A stretch of DNA of 64,000 nt. Origin: Heloderma charlesbogerti. Taxonomy: Eukaryota > Chordata > Lepidosauria > Squamata > Helodermatidae. The translations under genes were made by a program, and so were the position numbers. This document shows, piece after piece, positions 22,722 through 33,895 of the stretch. Where the stretch lies: assembly GCA_026122225.1 (NCBI GenBank), contig JANEZZ010001874.1, positions 1-64,000 of the forward strand. Direction: 5' to 3'. How positions within the stretch are numbered: the stretch's first letter is position 1; each line of letters starts with the position of its first letter. The notes under the pieces are model-generated. The model saw only the letters and a program-made list of their open reading frames with translations. It was not told where the DNA came from and made no database searches.

Positions 22722-23258
22722 TAGGGATGTTGCAAAAGTCCATGGGGGGGATGACTCCCTCTGCACCTGCCCTCTGGACTCCAACGGACTCCCCCTTTCG
22801 GGCCTTCCTGGACCCCACTCGCCAAACTGCAGGGTGCTCACAGACCCATTTGACAAGCAACCCACAGCTCAGTGAGCACTGGGCAGCTGCTTGTCCTCCT
22901 TAGTGAGCTGCCATTCTGCACAACAATGGCAGTTTGGGGCTTCTGGGTAGGTGATGTTGCATAATTGACAGCTGTAAAGGGGCCATCTACACAACATTGC
23001 AGGCATGAATGGAGTGTTCATGTCTGTCATGTTGTGTAGATGGCCCCTTTACAGCTGCCAGGTCTACAACGCTACCTACCCAGAAGCAACCAAGCTGCCA
23101 TTGTTGCGTAGAATGATAGGTGGCTCTGCAGCTTTGTCGGACACTCGCCAGGCAACAGTGAAGCTTGTGTAGTGCCACGAGCAGGGGTGTGGTAGGCAGC
23201 AGCAGCAGCTTGGCAAGTGCCCAACAAAGCCAGGTATAGGTGAGTCCATCCATCCCTA
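22722..23258. mobile_element. hAT-type MITE, GAGTCC subfamily, with fold-back
   Basis: Left TAGGGATGTTGCAAAAGTCC, right GGTGAGTCCATCCATCCC plus TA. The TSD GCCCCACT (22714-22721) and GTCCTACT (23259-23266) match 6/8. An internal fold-back pairs TGTAAAGGGGCCATCTACAC (about 22974) with its complement near 23035-23055. Confidence 0.8.
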
Positions 23259-23399
23259 GTCCTACTTAGAGTAGACGCATTGAAATCAATGTGTCTGAAG
23301 CTAGTTACAACATTTTAACAGGTCTACTGTAAGTAGGTCTGAGTCTAGATGGAACCCAATGGTTTTTGTGGGGAGGGGGCTCTTTGGATGATAATGTGT

Positions 23400-23960
23400 A
23401 TTGCTTCATTTACATCAACATGTACTAAGTGAGCCCTGTTGCTAACAGGCCCCTGACTGAGGACTACTCCTCAGAGGAGGAGCTAGACCTCCCAGAGACA
23501 GACCACACCAAGGAGCCACTAGTGTCAGGAGACCTGGGGGAGCCTGGGCCCTCAGGGAAGATCACTGCTAGTCCATCCCTGAAGGAGGAGGGGAGTTCCA
23601 CCTCTGAGATAGAGGCTGGGCAACCTCCTAGCCCTCAAGGGTGTTGTTGCCTCAAGAGGCAGGCCAATAGAGCTCCTTTGAGAAGAAGTGCTTGATTACA
23701 AAGGAGGATTCCTAAAGGACTCGTTGGGAGGAAGGATCTCCTCCTGAGTAGGATTTTTGCCAGAGGGCCTGTAATTCATAGCAGCTGAGCCCCAGGTGGG
23801 GCTCAGGAGCCTCTGGCTATATAAGCCTTCAGTTTTAGTCTAGTTAGGGCTAGAATGATGTTATTCTACTAGTTTCTGGGTCTTGTATTTGTTTTCCTGA
23901 CCTTGCATTGTGAATAAACCTCTGTTCTCTTTGGATTTCTGTTGAACTGTGCTTCTGGAC
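23400..23960 (+). mobile_element. LTR-like segment of an unidentified retrotransposon
   Basis: A TATA box (TATATAAG, 23818-23825) and poly(A) signal (AATAAA, 23913-23918) are about 90 bp apart, preceded by GC-rich sequence (GAGCCCCAGGTGGGGCTC, an 18-nt hairpin with 8-nt arms). Upstream, 23429-23695 is open on the plus strand with acidic residues (SSEEELDLPE), which I do not recognise as a known domain. It could be an LTR of a Gypsy-type element or a host 5' region. No TG...CA borders or TSD are identified. Confidence 0.4.
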
Positions 23961-24379
23961 TGTATATTGTATCTGACTGCGTAACTGTGTTTTGACCCTT
24001 GCCTGTATCTTCACCATTCCTGCCTTAGCCTGGACTGAAACCTTTGTGCTTGGGCATTTGCTTGCTTTCTTGCCTTGCCTTGGATTGTCCCATAGCTTGC
24101 TTTAATGCTGTTTCAGCCATGGCAGGATTGCTGTATTTGGGGGGTCCTCCTTCTCATTTTGCTAAGTGGGGCCTCAGACCTCTGCCCCAAAATAATGCCC
24201 ATAGTGCACCGCTGCATACATCAGCCAGAAAAGGAACAGCACCAGGGAGCTTGCTTCCCCTACTCTGGCAGTAAAAATTCCTCCAAGAACTTTGTAACTA
24301 AAAAGTAGTTATTGGGTTTGTTTCCCTGCCACTCTCCCTCTCTCTCTCTCCCCCCCCAAACTATTTTCTGTTTGTGGCA

Positions 24380-24484
24380 TGCATTTTAAATCATAAGCCT
24401 GAAGGCAGGGGCTATATTATAATTTGTTTTTCTAAGCCACTCTTAGATGGAGAGTGGGGTAAAAATGCTTAAAATTAATAAATA
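24380..24484 (+). repeat. LINE 3'-end fragment
   Basis: TAAGCCACTCTTAGATGGAG followed by GTGGGGTAAAAATGCTTAAA and AATTAATAAAT resembles the common 3' tail of reptile L2/CR1-type LINEs. Confidence 0.45.
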
Positions 24485-25078
24485 GTGTAGTAAAAAGTTT
24501 TTATTTTACACAATTAGAGTAATTTATAATATTTGGCCCCAATCTCCTCTCTAATTTAGTCTACAGAAATAGTTATTAGAAACAAGATAATTGGCAGATT
24601 GTTTGAGCTAGCACCCCACATGTATCATCTTATTTTAAATTAGATATTTTCCCCCTGCAGATAATGATTATTTGCTGGAACACAGCAAAGAACTCCCAAT
24701 TTCTGGCTGATGAATAAAATCATAATGAAGTACAGAAACTCATTAGAGCAATAATTGTGAAGGCTTTTGTAATGCTGAGAAAGGAAGTCTAGATAATTGC
24801 AGTGTATTGTTCCTGCATCGGATTCCTTACGTTTGCTGCCTGAATTCCATGTTACCTGTTGTCTAGATTACTTCAGAATAGTTCTGTGCCAAACATTTCT
24901 CCCACATTTTTTTTTAACCATTCTCATTCAATTTGATAGAAGAGAAATTGCTTTCGAAGAGAAATTCAAAGGAGGAGAAATTTCAGAGGAATTCTCATGG
25001 GCTGGGTTTGGGGTTCTTGTGCTTACCTTACTTGTGAAGTGGCTGAGGAGCAGGCATGAGTGTCCTGTCTGTCATTGT
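24485..25078. other. No recognised feature
   Basis: AT-rich sequence without a recognisable repeat or gene. GTCATTGT at 25071-25078 is the TSD of the next element. Confidence 0.45.
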
Positions 25079-25505
25079 TAGGGATGGACGGAACACCTAC
25101 CTTCCGTTCTGTTCTGTTCCCGCGGTGGGAGGGAGGCACTCCGTCCCTCCCTCCAGAATCCTTGATGGGGGGAGAAGGTGATCTGGTCCTCCCCCCCAGA
25201 ATCCTGCCCAGCTGGCTCCGCTCCGCAGCCACGTTGCAGAGCCGCCAGCCAGCTCCGGCCACCCGCAGCTGGTTATCCGGCTGCTGGGCAGCCCAGGGAC
25301 ACAAATGGTGGCTGTCGTAGCCGCCACCATTTGCGTCCCTGTATTTAGCCATGATAAGCTACGTAAATATTTACGTAGCCTATCAAGGCAGGGGGAAAAA
25401 AACCCAGCGTATGCAAATGGCGGTGGCTACCGCCATTTGCGTATGCTGGGTTTTTTCCCCCCTGCCGTGATAGGCTACGTAAATACTTACGTACCTTATC
25501 ACGGC

Positions 25506-26320
25506 TAGGGATGTACGAAAGTTACTTACCTTTGACGAAATTTGCTTCATGGTGGGGGGGAGGCGCTCTGTCCCTCCCCACCAAAATCCTGGCCATGGGG
25601 GAGGTGCCCCATCCCTCCCCCCCGAAATTCTGGCCGGGGGGAGGCGCCTCATCCCTTCTGCCGCGAATCCCGGCCAGCCAGGAACGCAAATGGTGGCGGC
25701 CGTAGCTGCCATTTGCGTGCCTGCAGTCAGCCCTGATAGGCTACGTAAATGTTTACGTAGCCTATCACAGCTGAGTGAAAAAAAAAACCGCGCGTATGCA
25801 AATGGCGGCACCCATGGGCGCCGCCATTTGCATTCCTTATTTGGGCACGTGTAGTCTATATAAACATTTATGTAGACAACGGCGAAAATAAGGGGAACGC
25901 AAATACGCTATTTGCGTTCCCCTTATTTTCGCCGTAGTCTACGTAAATGTTTACATAGACTACATGTGCCAAAATAAGGAACACAAATGGCGGCGCCCAT
26001 GGGCGTCGCCATTTGCATACGCACGGTTCCCCCCCCCACTCAGCCGTGATAGGCTATATAAATCTTTACGTAGCCTATCACTTTTTTTCTTTTTTTTTAC
26101 TGGAAATGGCAGCAGCGGCAGCGGGTCAGAAGACTGGCCGCAGCAGCTGCCGCTGCCGAACCGCCGGCAGAGCCGCCGCCGGCAGGGACATTTGCCAAAG
26201 GTAAGTCCCATCCCAGGGGTGGCGGGGGGTGGCAGACCATTTCACCACCGATTTCAGGGGGCTGAATGCAGTGGCATTCGGCCTCCCCAAGATTCATGGC
26301 GAAATTCTCTGACATCCCTA
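25506..26320. mobile_element. Palindromic hAT-type MITE nested in 25079-26643
   Basis: Left TAGGGATGTACGAAAGTTAC then TTACC, right AATTCTCTGACATCCCTA. Symmetric interior centred on AACGCAAATACGCTATTTGC near 25905. Flanks ATCACGGC and AGGCATCC do not form a clear TSD, so the boundaries rest on the termini only. Confidence 0.78.
26106..26200 (+). other. Open exon-like module ending in a splice donor (95 nt)
   Basis: ATGGCAGCAGCGGCAGCGG opens a stop-free frame to CCAAAG, followed by GTAAGT at 26201-26206. The peptide begins MAAAAAGQKT and contains GRDIC near the donor. It is 12 nt shorter than the 107-nt form, an in-frame difference of four codons, with the same phase at the donor. Confidence 0.42.
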
Positions 26321-26731
26321 AGGCATCCGCAGGGAAGCAAATGGCATCCCTGAGTTAGCCGTGATAGGCTACATAAGTATTTATGTAGCCTATCATGGCT
26401 ATGAAGAGGGGGAAGTGAATGGTGGCTGCAGGACGGCCACCATTCGCAAAGCAGCATGGACGGGAGCAGGTAAGTGCTCCGTTTCATGTGCCTTTCGTGG
26501 GTTGGGGGCAGCAGGGACTTCGTCCCACATGCCTTTCATGGGTTGGGGGGGTGGGGGCTTCATTTCGCAATGGATTTTGGGGGGCTGAATGCACTGGCGT
26601 TCAGCCTCACTGGGATCCGTGGCGGAATTCCCTGACATCCCTAGTCATTGTACAGTCATCTCTGTGGCAGCCTGTAGTCTCCTTGGCTTCCCACACTTCA
26701 GTCAAAGCCATCGTGAAGAAGATGTTGTGAG

Positions 26732-27881
26732 TAGGGATGGCGGAGAATTTCTCCCCGAAACTTCGGGGGCCGAGCACCAATGTGTTCGGCCCCCTGAACA
26801 AGTTTCGGGGAGAAATCCTCCGCACCCCCCCGCACCCCGCACCCGCCCCTGGACGGGACTTACCTTCGCCGAATGTCCCTCCTGGCGGCGGGTCCGGCCA
26901 GCGGTTTGGCGGGTGTTCGAGCGGGGCAGGAGCTGCAGCCGGTCTTTCGACCGGCCGCCGCCGCCATTCCAATCAAAGAAAGAAAAACAAAAACGCCCCC
27001 ATGATAGGCTACGTGACGATTAACGTAGCCTATCATGGCTAGATTTGCAAAGTCAGCCGTGATAGGCTACGTTAATCGTCACGTAGCCTATCACGGGTGA
27101 CTTAAAAAAAAAAAAAAAAAGCGCGTACGGATAATGGCGGCCCCCATAGGGAGCCGCCATTCCCGTTCCTTATTTGGTCGCTGTAGTCTACGTAAAGATT
27201 TACATAGACTACAGCGAAAATAAGGGCAACGCTATTTGCCAACACCCCCTCCCTAAGAAAACTTGGGGCAAGATGGATGACTGCTGTGGTAGGATCTTGA
27301 AAGTAGTATACATCGGTCCCTACAAATCTAGAATCCAGCCTCCATCTTACTCTACCAATCTCCTTTCCCATATTTGCTAAGCCTTACACAGTCATTCAAC
27401 GCTATTTGCGTTGCCCTTACTTTCGCCGTAGTCTACGTAAATCTTTACGTAGACTACAGCGACCAAATAAGGAACGGGAATGGTGGCTTCCTATGGGGGC
27501 CGCCGTTATCCGTACGTGCTTTTTTTTTTTTTTTTAAGTCACCCGTGATAGGCTACGTGACGATTAACGTAGCCTATCACAGCTGACTTTGCAGATCTAG
27601 CCGTGATAGGCTACGTTAATTGTCACGTAGCCTATCACGGGGGTGTTTTTTTGTTTTTTTTTAAACAATGGAGTTCACTGCCAGGCGAGGCGGGAAGCCT
27701 CCTCCCCGGCCTGAATTTCGGCCGGGCGAGGCGGGAAGCCTCCCCCCGGCCTGAATTTTGGCCGGGGCAAGGCGAGAAGCCTCCCCCCCCGGCCTGAACT
27801 TCGCGGGGGGAGCCACAAAGCGCCTCCCCCCCCACCGTGAACAAGCTTCGATGAAAGGTAAGTGCCTTTCGTCCACCCCTA
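26732..27881. mobile_element. Palindromic hAT-type MITE carrying a copied insert
   Basis: Left TAGGGATGGCGGAGAATTTC, right TTTCGTCCACCCCTA. The TSD GTTGTGAG is perfect at 26724-26731 and 27882-27889. It has symmetric GATAGGCTACGTGACG and TAGTCTACGTAAA hairpins. The central AACGCTATTTGC is split by a 157-bp insert (27240-27396). A GTAAGT donor lies at 27858-27863. Confidence 0.93.
27240..27396. repeat. 157-bp insert duplicated from the sequence at 29659-29815
   Basis: Nearly identical to 29659-29815 over its full length (CAACACCCCCTCCC... against CAACACCTCCTCCC..., both ending ACACAGTCATT). It is bounded by the 13-bp duplication CAACGCTATTTGC (27227-27239 and 27397-27409). There is no poly(A) tail and there are no inverted termini. 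Confidence 0.88.
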
Positions 27882-28153
27882 GTTGTGAGGCATCCCATGG
27901 GTTTTTTTCAGTTCAGAAATGGCAGATGGCCTGGGAGGCTGCAGAGTAATGGAAAGATGTGAAATAGCAATCAAACACACAGAGTACCCTCGGCCACCTT
28001 GCAGTGATTAGGTAAGCTCAAAAAGATCACCAAAAGAAATTCAAAATTCTGCCTTAAAAAAGTTGAAGCCTCAGCACAGTTGATGCTGTTACCAGCTACA
28101 GAAGTAACCCCCCCAAAAGCACTTAAGAGAAAAGAAAGAAGCTGTGCTACAAC

Positions 28154-29258
28154 TAGGGATGGCAGAGAATTCTGCCACGGATTCCAGTGAGGCTCGATTC
28201 TTTAGAATCCGGCCCCCCGGAATCTGTGGCGGAATGGCCTCCTGTCCCCACCTGCAGAATCCCCCAGGATGGAACTTACCTGGGGTGGATGTAGTGGATT
28301 CGGTGGCAGCGGTTCCGACGGCAGCGGCTCTGTCAGCGGCGGCTGGTCTCCTGGCCAGCTGCAGCCGGGCTGCTGCGGCCGCCATTGCCATCCTTCGAGC
28401 TGTGATAGGCTACATAAGAATTTACGTAGCCTATCACGGCTAACCCCCCAAAAAAAACAGTGTACGCAAATGGCGGCGGCTATGGCGGCCGCCATTTGCA
28501 TTCCCTATTTTTTGCCATTCTAGCCTATGTAAATATTTACATAGGCAATTACAGCAAAAAAAAAAAAAGGGAACCGCAAATAGCGTAGTGGGTGCTATTT
28601 GCGTGCTTTTTTTGCCATTTTATCCTATGTAAATATTTACATAGGCTTTTACGGCGAAAAAAAAAAGAAATGCAAATAGCGCCCACTATGATATTTGCAG
28701 TTCCCTTTTTTCGCCGTAATTGCGAAATTGTAAACATTTACGTAGGCTAGAACGATGAAAAATAGGGTACACAAATGGCGGCCACTGTAGCCGCCACCAT
28801 TTGCATATGTCATTTTTTTTTTTTTGATCCTGGAATAGGGATGTCAGAGAATTCCACCACGGACTCCAGTGAGACGGAATTCTTTGGCGGAACAGCCTCC
28901 CCCCACCCCACCCCCCGCAGAATCCCCCTGGGACGAAGTGTACCTGGAGGCGGATGTGGTGCCAATGTGGCGGCGGTGGCTCCAGCTGGTCTCCCGGCCT
29001 CTGCCAGGATGCTGCAGCTGCAAATGGTGGCCGTCGTAGCGGCCACCATTTGTGTGGCCGCCTTTCATCATGATAGGCTATTTAAATACTTACGTAGCCT
29101 ATCACAGCAAAGACAAGGGGCTCAAAAGAGTAGGGGCTGCTGTGGCTGCAAATGGTGGCCATCGTAGCGGCCACCATTTGCATGGCTGCCAAGCTGTGAT
29201 AGGTTAAATAAGTATTTACATAGCCTATCACAGAGAAAGGCAGCCACGCAAATGGATA
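28154..29258. mobile_element. Composite palindromic MITE, two left ends, no right end
   Basis: TAGGGATGGCAGAGAATTC at 28154 and a second start TAGGGATGTCAGAGAATTCC at 28835. Hairpins TGATAGGCTACATAAG and CAAATGGCGGC run throughout. It ends at CCACGCAAATGG, joined to a LINE 3' tail at about 29259 with no CATCCCTA. Probably a nested insertion followed by a deletion. Confidence 0.7.
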
Positions 29259-29437
29259 TATGTTTCTTTGAGGTACATTGTCTGTTCATGTGTATGTTTT
29301 GTTATGTAAATTGTTTTTAATCTTTGTATATATATTTTTAATGTTTTTAATCTTTGTAAACTGCCCAGAGAGCTTCGGCTAATGGGCGGTATAGTAATGT
29401 GATAAATCATCATCATCATCGTCATCATCATCATCAT
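29259..29437 (+). mobile_element. LINE (L2/CR1-type) 3' end with ATC microsatellite
   Basis: TTTGTAAACTGCCCAGAGAG, then CTTCGGCTAATGGGCGGTAT and GTGATAAATC, is the conserved 3' tail of a reptile LINE, followed by (ATC)n at 29406-29437. It is the same family as 57265-57864. Confidence 0.75.
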
Positions 29438-29658
29438 CCCATAACCCTCGATCTTCCACCCAACACCCTTCTACTTTCCTCACATTTATTCTTTTTAATT
29501 CCCACAGGCTGATGTGATAGAGAATAAACTAAAGAATCAGCACCCATTAAAACCCCACAGGAAGGCAAATGGCCACCCCTGCAAGAGACCCATTTGTCTC
29601 CATTTATTTGCACAGAGGAAATCAGAGGCAGCATCCCCCAAAATGTGCTGATGGGGGC

Positions 29659-29815
29659 CAACACCTCCTCCCTAAGGAAACTTGGGGCAAGATGGATGAC
29701 TGCTGTGGTAGGATCTTGAAAGTAGTATACATCGGTCCCTACAAATCTAGAATCCAGCCTCCATCTTACTCTAACAATCTCCTTTCCCATATTTGCTAAG
29801 CCTTACACAGTCATT
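29659..29815. repeat. Source-like copy of the 157-bp segment
   Basis: The same segment as the insert at 27240-27396, here in continuous sequence that extends both ways (29440-29820). A minus-strand frame of 118 codons (29434-29790) covers it, but I do not recognise the protein. This copy is more likely the donor because its flanks are not duplicated. Confidence 0.8.
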
Positions 29816-30414
29816 CAGGGATATACAGAAATGTTGTTTCCATTTGTTTTTGATCCAGACTAAGCATGGGCTCTAATGCAGTCTGCAGTGGAAGTTCATA
29901 CAATTCTGAGCTTGCAATGTGGTTAACGGACCCCACCCCACCCCAGTGTATTCAATAGCAGGTGTGCATTTGAAAAATGTGTATGAAACAATGTGTGCTT
30001 TTGAAAAACATGCACAAACATGCATTACCCAGTGGAAGAGGAATGCATACACTTCAAAGATGTGCATGATCAATGCATAAATTTTAGGGGGAAATATGCA
30101 TGAAAATGCACTTATATTTTCATGTGAAAAGGGAGGGGACAAAGATTGCAATCTGATACAGATATGAGACAGAAGGAGCTTCAAAGTGGAATTTAGAGAG
30201 CAACAAACTCAAGTTTTGCTTATAGGCATATCCCTACAGCCATTAAATTATGCGAGAAGGGGGTGGGGAGATCAAGGCCATGCCTACTGCCCTTGTCACC
30301 TCAGTATGCCCAACATTTTTACATGGATAAGAACAGTTATATACAAGCTTATGCACATAGAGATGAATCGTGCAGTACATTTTACACTGTATACCGATCA
30401 CCTAATTCACATCT
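29816..30414. other. No recognised feature
   Basis: AT-rich, with imperfect repeats of TGTGCATTTGAAAA and ATGCATGAAAATGCA between 29960 and 30120. No gene seen. Confidence 0.4.
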
Positions 30415-30425
30415 ACGGATGTTCT

Positions 30426-30884
30426 GGGGACGTGGTGGTGCAGCGGCTTAATGACGCTGGAGTCTGCTGGCCAGAAATGATCGACACTCCAGCGGTTCGA
30501 GCCCAGCTCCATGTGATGGAAGTGAGCTCCCGTCATTTCATCCCTAGCTCCTGCCCACCTAGCAGTTCAAAAGCATACCATCTCTGAGTAGATAAACAGG
30601 TACCCCCATTTCAGGGGGGGGGGGAAGCTGGCAGCACTCTATGAGGGGAGCAGGAACCGGCGTTGGATCTGTCTGGATGCGATCGGCGGAGGAGCGGTGG
30701 AGAAAAAGCCCGGAAGGGTCGACTTCCCTAAGAACGCTGCTGGCCAGCTGATGCAAAGCTAGCTCACCCTCTTGTGATGCATCAGTGCAACAAAGACTAG
30801 CAACTACCGGCGCCCCAGAACATCTACTGTGTAAAAACATTGTAGACTCCCTGGCAATGTGTGCCATACGCTAAATAAATAAAT
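30426..30884 (+). mobile_element. tRNA-derived SINE resembling Sauria SINEs
   Basis: Head with GGTGGTGCAGCGGCTTAATG and B box GGTTCGAGCCC (about 30494), body with GAGCTCCCGTCATTTCATCC, CTAGCAGTTCAAAAGC and GAGTAGATAAACAGGTACC, as in lizard Sauria SINEs. The tail ends in AAATA repeats rather than a BovB-like tail. The TSD ACGGATGTTCT (30415-30425) and ACAGATGTTCT (30885-30895) match 10/11. SINEs are RNA polymerase III transcripts copied by a partner LINE; the tail suggests an L2/CR1-type partner here. Confidence 0.82.
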
Positions 30885-30895
30885 ACAGATGTTCT

Positions 30896-31249
30896 TCTAT
30901 ACACATGGAGATCAGGCCTTGATAAGAGAGTAGATTTAACAGGTGTGATCACACACCCCTTGTGTACATTGAACATCAGCACCGACAGGTCAAAGTGTAC
31001 CAAACGAGCAGGCAGTAGGTGGTGTCCATTAAACAAGGGTAAACTTTTAATTGGGGATGGTAATTAGGGTCTTCAAGATTATTAATTGTTCACTTTGTGA
31101 ACACATTGTGGACACTTTGAAATCACTGTTCATGAGTTACATATCATATATGTTCCCCCACATATGTGGGGGAACACTATTCAATGTTCCCCCATACATG
31201 TTCATCTTTTTTCCATTCTTCAGTTATGCCTTCCCTCTCCTCCTCCTCC
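30896..31249. other. Short inverted repeat, otherwise nothing
   Basis: A hairpin at about 31151-31176 pairs GTTCCCCCACATATG with its complement. No other feature. Confidence 0.4.
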
Positions 31250-31346
31250 TGCAGTGCAATCCCATACTTGTTTACTCAGAAGTAATGCCCACTGAGTTCA
31301 GTGGGACTTACTCCCAGGTAAGTGTGTAAAGGATTGCATCAATAAA
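31250..31346. repeat. GCAATCCTA-type dispersed squamate repeat
   Basis: Starts GTGCAATCCCATACTTG and ends GTGTAAAGGATTGCA, an inverted terminal pair. The middle CACTGAGTTCAGTGGG is itself palindromic. CTCCCAGGTAAGTGTG near the end is another splice-donor-like motif. Related fragments occur near 13650-13800 and 23262-23360. Confidence 0.6.
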
Positions 31347-32035
31347 ACACCAACTGTGCCACTGGTGTGACAAGTCTCGATCCACCAGTTAAGGGCCAAT
31401 ATTTTCATGTTTGTTTTTTAATTTGAATTTATTAGAATTTGCATAAGTGTGTGTATACATGTGCATTTACACGCACATGCACACATGCACACACACACAC
31501 ACTATAAAAGTTTATCTAATTGGATAGGTTCATTTTGGTGAGTATGAACAACCTGGAAAGCATCCACTCAAAACCCACAAAAAGAGAGCACATCTAAGGA
31601 TGCTAGGGAAAAAAAAAAAGCTTTATCCTTAAAATTCTTTTTGGTCAATGAAGAGTAACTTCTTCCAGAACATCAGTATCATTTTCATATTTTTTAAAGG
31701 GGGGGGGGACTCTGAGTTGTTGAAAAAGGGAGGCTAATTCTGTTGGAAATTGGACAGGAGACATATGATTTCCAGTTAAGTAGGCTATAATTTATTAATT
31801 CATTTTCCTGCCAACAGGAGAGATCAAATCCCTTCAGTCCTTCTCGGAATAATCCAATATATAAATAAATCATAGAAATGATAAAAGATACATCAAAGAG
31901 AGATTTGCTTCAGTCCTGCATATATTTTTTTTAAGAGGGTTGAAGGATAGCTTTGGATTGTCACTTTTGAGAGACAAGTTCTATCTGTAGAATTTGTTTC
32001 TACCCTTGGATGCTCTGGTGCTTGGTGATGTTTAG
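31347..32035. other. No recognised gene; short microsatellites
   Basis: AT-rich, with an (AC)n run near 31488-31503 and homopolymer tracts. No gene or element recognised. Confidence 0.4.
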
Positions 32036-32222
32036 GAACATAAGAAGCTGCCTTATACTGAAACAGACCATTGGTTCATCCAGCCCAGTATTGTCAACAC
32101 TGCCTGGCAGCAGCTGTCCAGGGTTTCAGGCAGGAGTTTTTCCAAACCTAATTGAAGATGCCAGAGATTGAACCTGAGACCTTCTGCATATGCTGTACCA
32201 CTGAGCTGCAACCATTCACCTT
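32036..32222 (-). mobile_element. tRNA-derived SINE (ACATAAGAAGCTGCC family)
   Basis: On the minus strand an A box (CAGCTCAGTGGTACAG) and a B box (CAGGTTCAATCTC) head the element. The plus strand shows the body GGAACATAAGAAGCTGCCTT and GGTTTCAGGCAGGAGTTTT. This repeat type is common in reptile genomes. Confidence 0.7.
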
Positions 32223-32508
32223 CTTTAGAGTGTACAGCCTTTCCCTGACTGAAATCTCCCTCCTATAGCCCTGTATACTGTCCTGGCATTTGGGTGGGTA
32301 GCTAACTGATTAGCTTCCATCCTTTTTGCATTTGGGTGGGTAGCTAGCTGATTAGCTTCCATCCTTTTTGCATTAGGCTAGCTAATCTGCTATAGGGATA
32401 GACAAATCTTTCAGTTTTGCTTTCTCTCAGTTCCCAGTTTTGCAGTCTTAAGTTCAGTTCATCTGAACTTTGAGAATTTCTCCACTTAGGTTAATTTGAT
32501 CGTAAATG
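32223..32508. other. Tandem duplicate, otherwise nothing
   Basis: A unit of about 48 bp (GCATTTGGGTGGGTAGCTA...) is tandemly repeated at about 32287-32375. No other feature. Confidence 0.5.
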
Positions 32509-32864
32509 CAGGGATGTTGCAGACACCCAATATGGGGGTAGAGTCTAATGGACTCCCCCTCACACTTGGCCCCCTGTTCACAGACTGCGCAGCATTCACT
32601 GGACCTGCCCGCGAGTGCCGCGCAGTCCACGAGTGCCCAGCAGCCCGCCCACTCCTTCCCTGAGCCACCATTTCGCACAATAATGGCAGCTCAGTCATTT
32701 CCGGGAAGGAAAGGTTATGTAGATTGCAGCCATCAAGGGAGGTCTACGTAATATTACAGATGTGAACTGGCCATTTGAGGAGCTCGCAGTGCAGCAAGAG
32801 GGTGCAGGTGGTGGCTCGGCAAGCGACCGATGACTCCAGATGAAAGTGAGTCTGTCCATTCCTA
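32509..32864. mobile_element. hAT-type MITE, GAGTCC subfamily
   Basis: Left CAGGGATGTTGCAGACACCC, right GTGAGTCTGTCCATTCCTA. The TSD CGTAAATG (32501-32508) and CCCAAATG (32865-32872) match 6/8. CACCATTTCGCACAATAATG is shared with other subfamily members. Confidence 0.75.
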
Positions 32865-32872
32865 CCCAAATG

Positions 32873-33890
32873 TCACAAAATGCAGAGAACTGCAAATTCA
32901 GAAGACAAGGGTTCCCATTTGTGTAGTAATTTGAGAGTGTGAAACAAAGTTCTCATTAAAATGCGAACTGAATGAATTTCCCCACCAACCCTACTCAGTT
33001 CCTCCTCTTATGGGGATGTACATTAGGAGATAGATTTGGCCACATTCATGGAGGCTGCCCTATTTTTCAACCTTTGCCCGTCGAGCAGTTTTGCTTGTGT
33101 CTCTCTCTTTCTTAGAGATACAAGATCAACAGGCCTTCAAGGAACATGCCCCCCTTAACCTTTCACAGATTGTATGTCTTCAGAAAGTCATCATCATAGA
33201 TTCTAAAATGATCACTTGTTGTCCATGGGTTCATTTAATTTTAAATGCACAAGATATCACTCAAATGCCACTTGGTTGGCTCTAATCGTAGAATCATCTG
33301 GAATGGGAGTGGTAACCAAGCACTTTATGGAAATGTCTTGTCCTGAAGCTTTTTGAACACCTGCCAATAATTGTCTCAACATTAGATTGCTGTCTGTGTT
33401 ATGCTGAAAGTCAAGGTCATGACCAAATCTCCTGCAAATCAATGTGTATGACAACTGATGGAGCGCATCAGGATAAAATGGATTGCTTTGCATCTACAAG
33501 GCAGAGTCCGGAGGATTAAAATAATGAAAAAGGTAGAGAGACTAGGGAATCAATGTTAGAGAGAGCCTCTTTAGGAAGCTTCAAAAACATTCTAAGTTAT
33601 ATGTTTCGGATGTGCCCAAAGATAATGCAATCAATGTGCTCTCCCATCCATGACCAACAAATGCCTAGTTCTCACTAAAGTGGTAAACCAGTGCTGGGCT
33701 GTCCCACTTCAGAATACCGGTGGGAGCACATCACTGAATGCTCCTCCATACAAAAAAAAAAAAAAAATATCCCTACACATAGAAAACGAGGTGTCAGGGA
33801 GAACTGATTCAACCTAGCATTTTCCCTGACATCTACTTTTCTATGTGAAGATTTATTTATTCGTTTGTTTGTTTGATCGTTTGTATGTAT
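32873..33890. other. No recognised feature
   Basis: AT-rich DNA with a poly(A) run near 33750 and a (GTTT)-rich stretch near 33865. No gene seen. Confidence 0.4.
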
Positions 33891-33895
33891 GAGGC

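Larger units (their letters stand above)
25079..26643. mobile_element. Palindromic hAT-type MITE, outer copy of a nested pair
   Basis: Left TAGGGATGGACGGAACACC, right TTCCCTGACATCCCTA. The TSD GTCATTGT is perfect at 25071-25078 and 26644-26651. Hairpins are of the CAAATGGTGGC and TGATAAGCTACGTAAA types. A second element (25506-26320) interrupts it. Confidence 0.92.

Noticed and set aside
29434..29790. 118-codon minus-strand frame over the duplicated 157-bp unit
   Set aside because: I do not recognise the protein, and the similar frame at 27102-27371 is a chimera with MITE sequence. Reported as a repeat instead.
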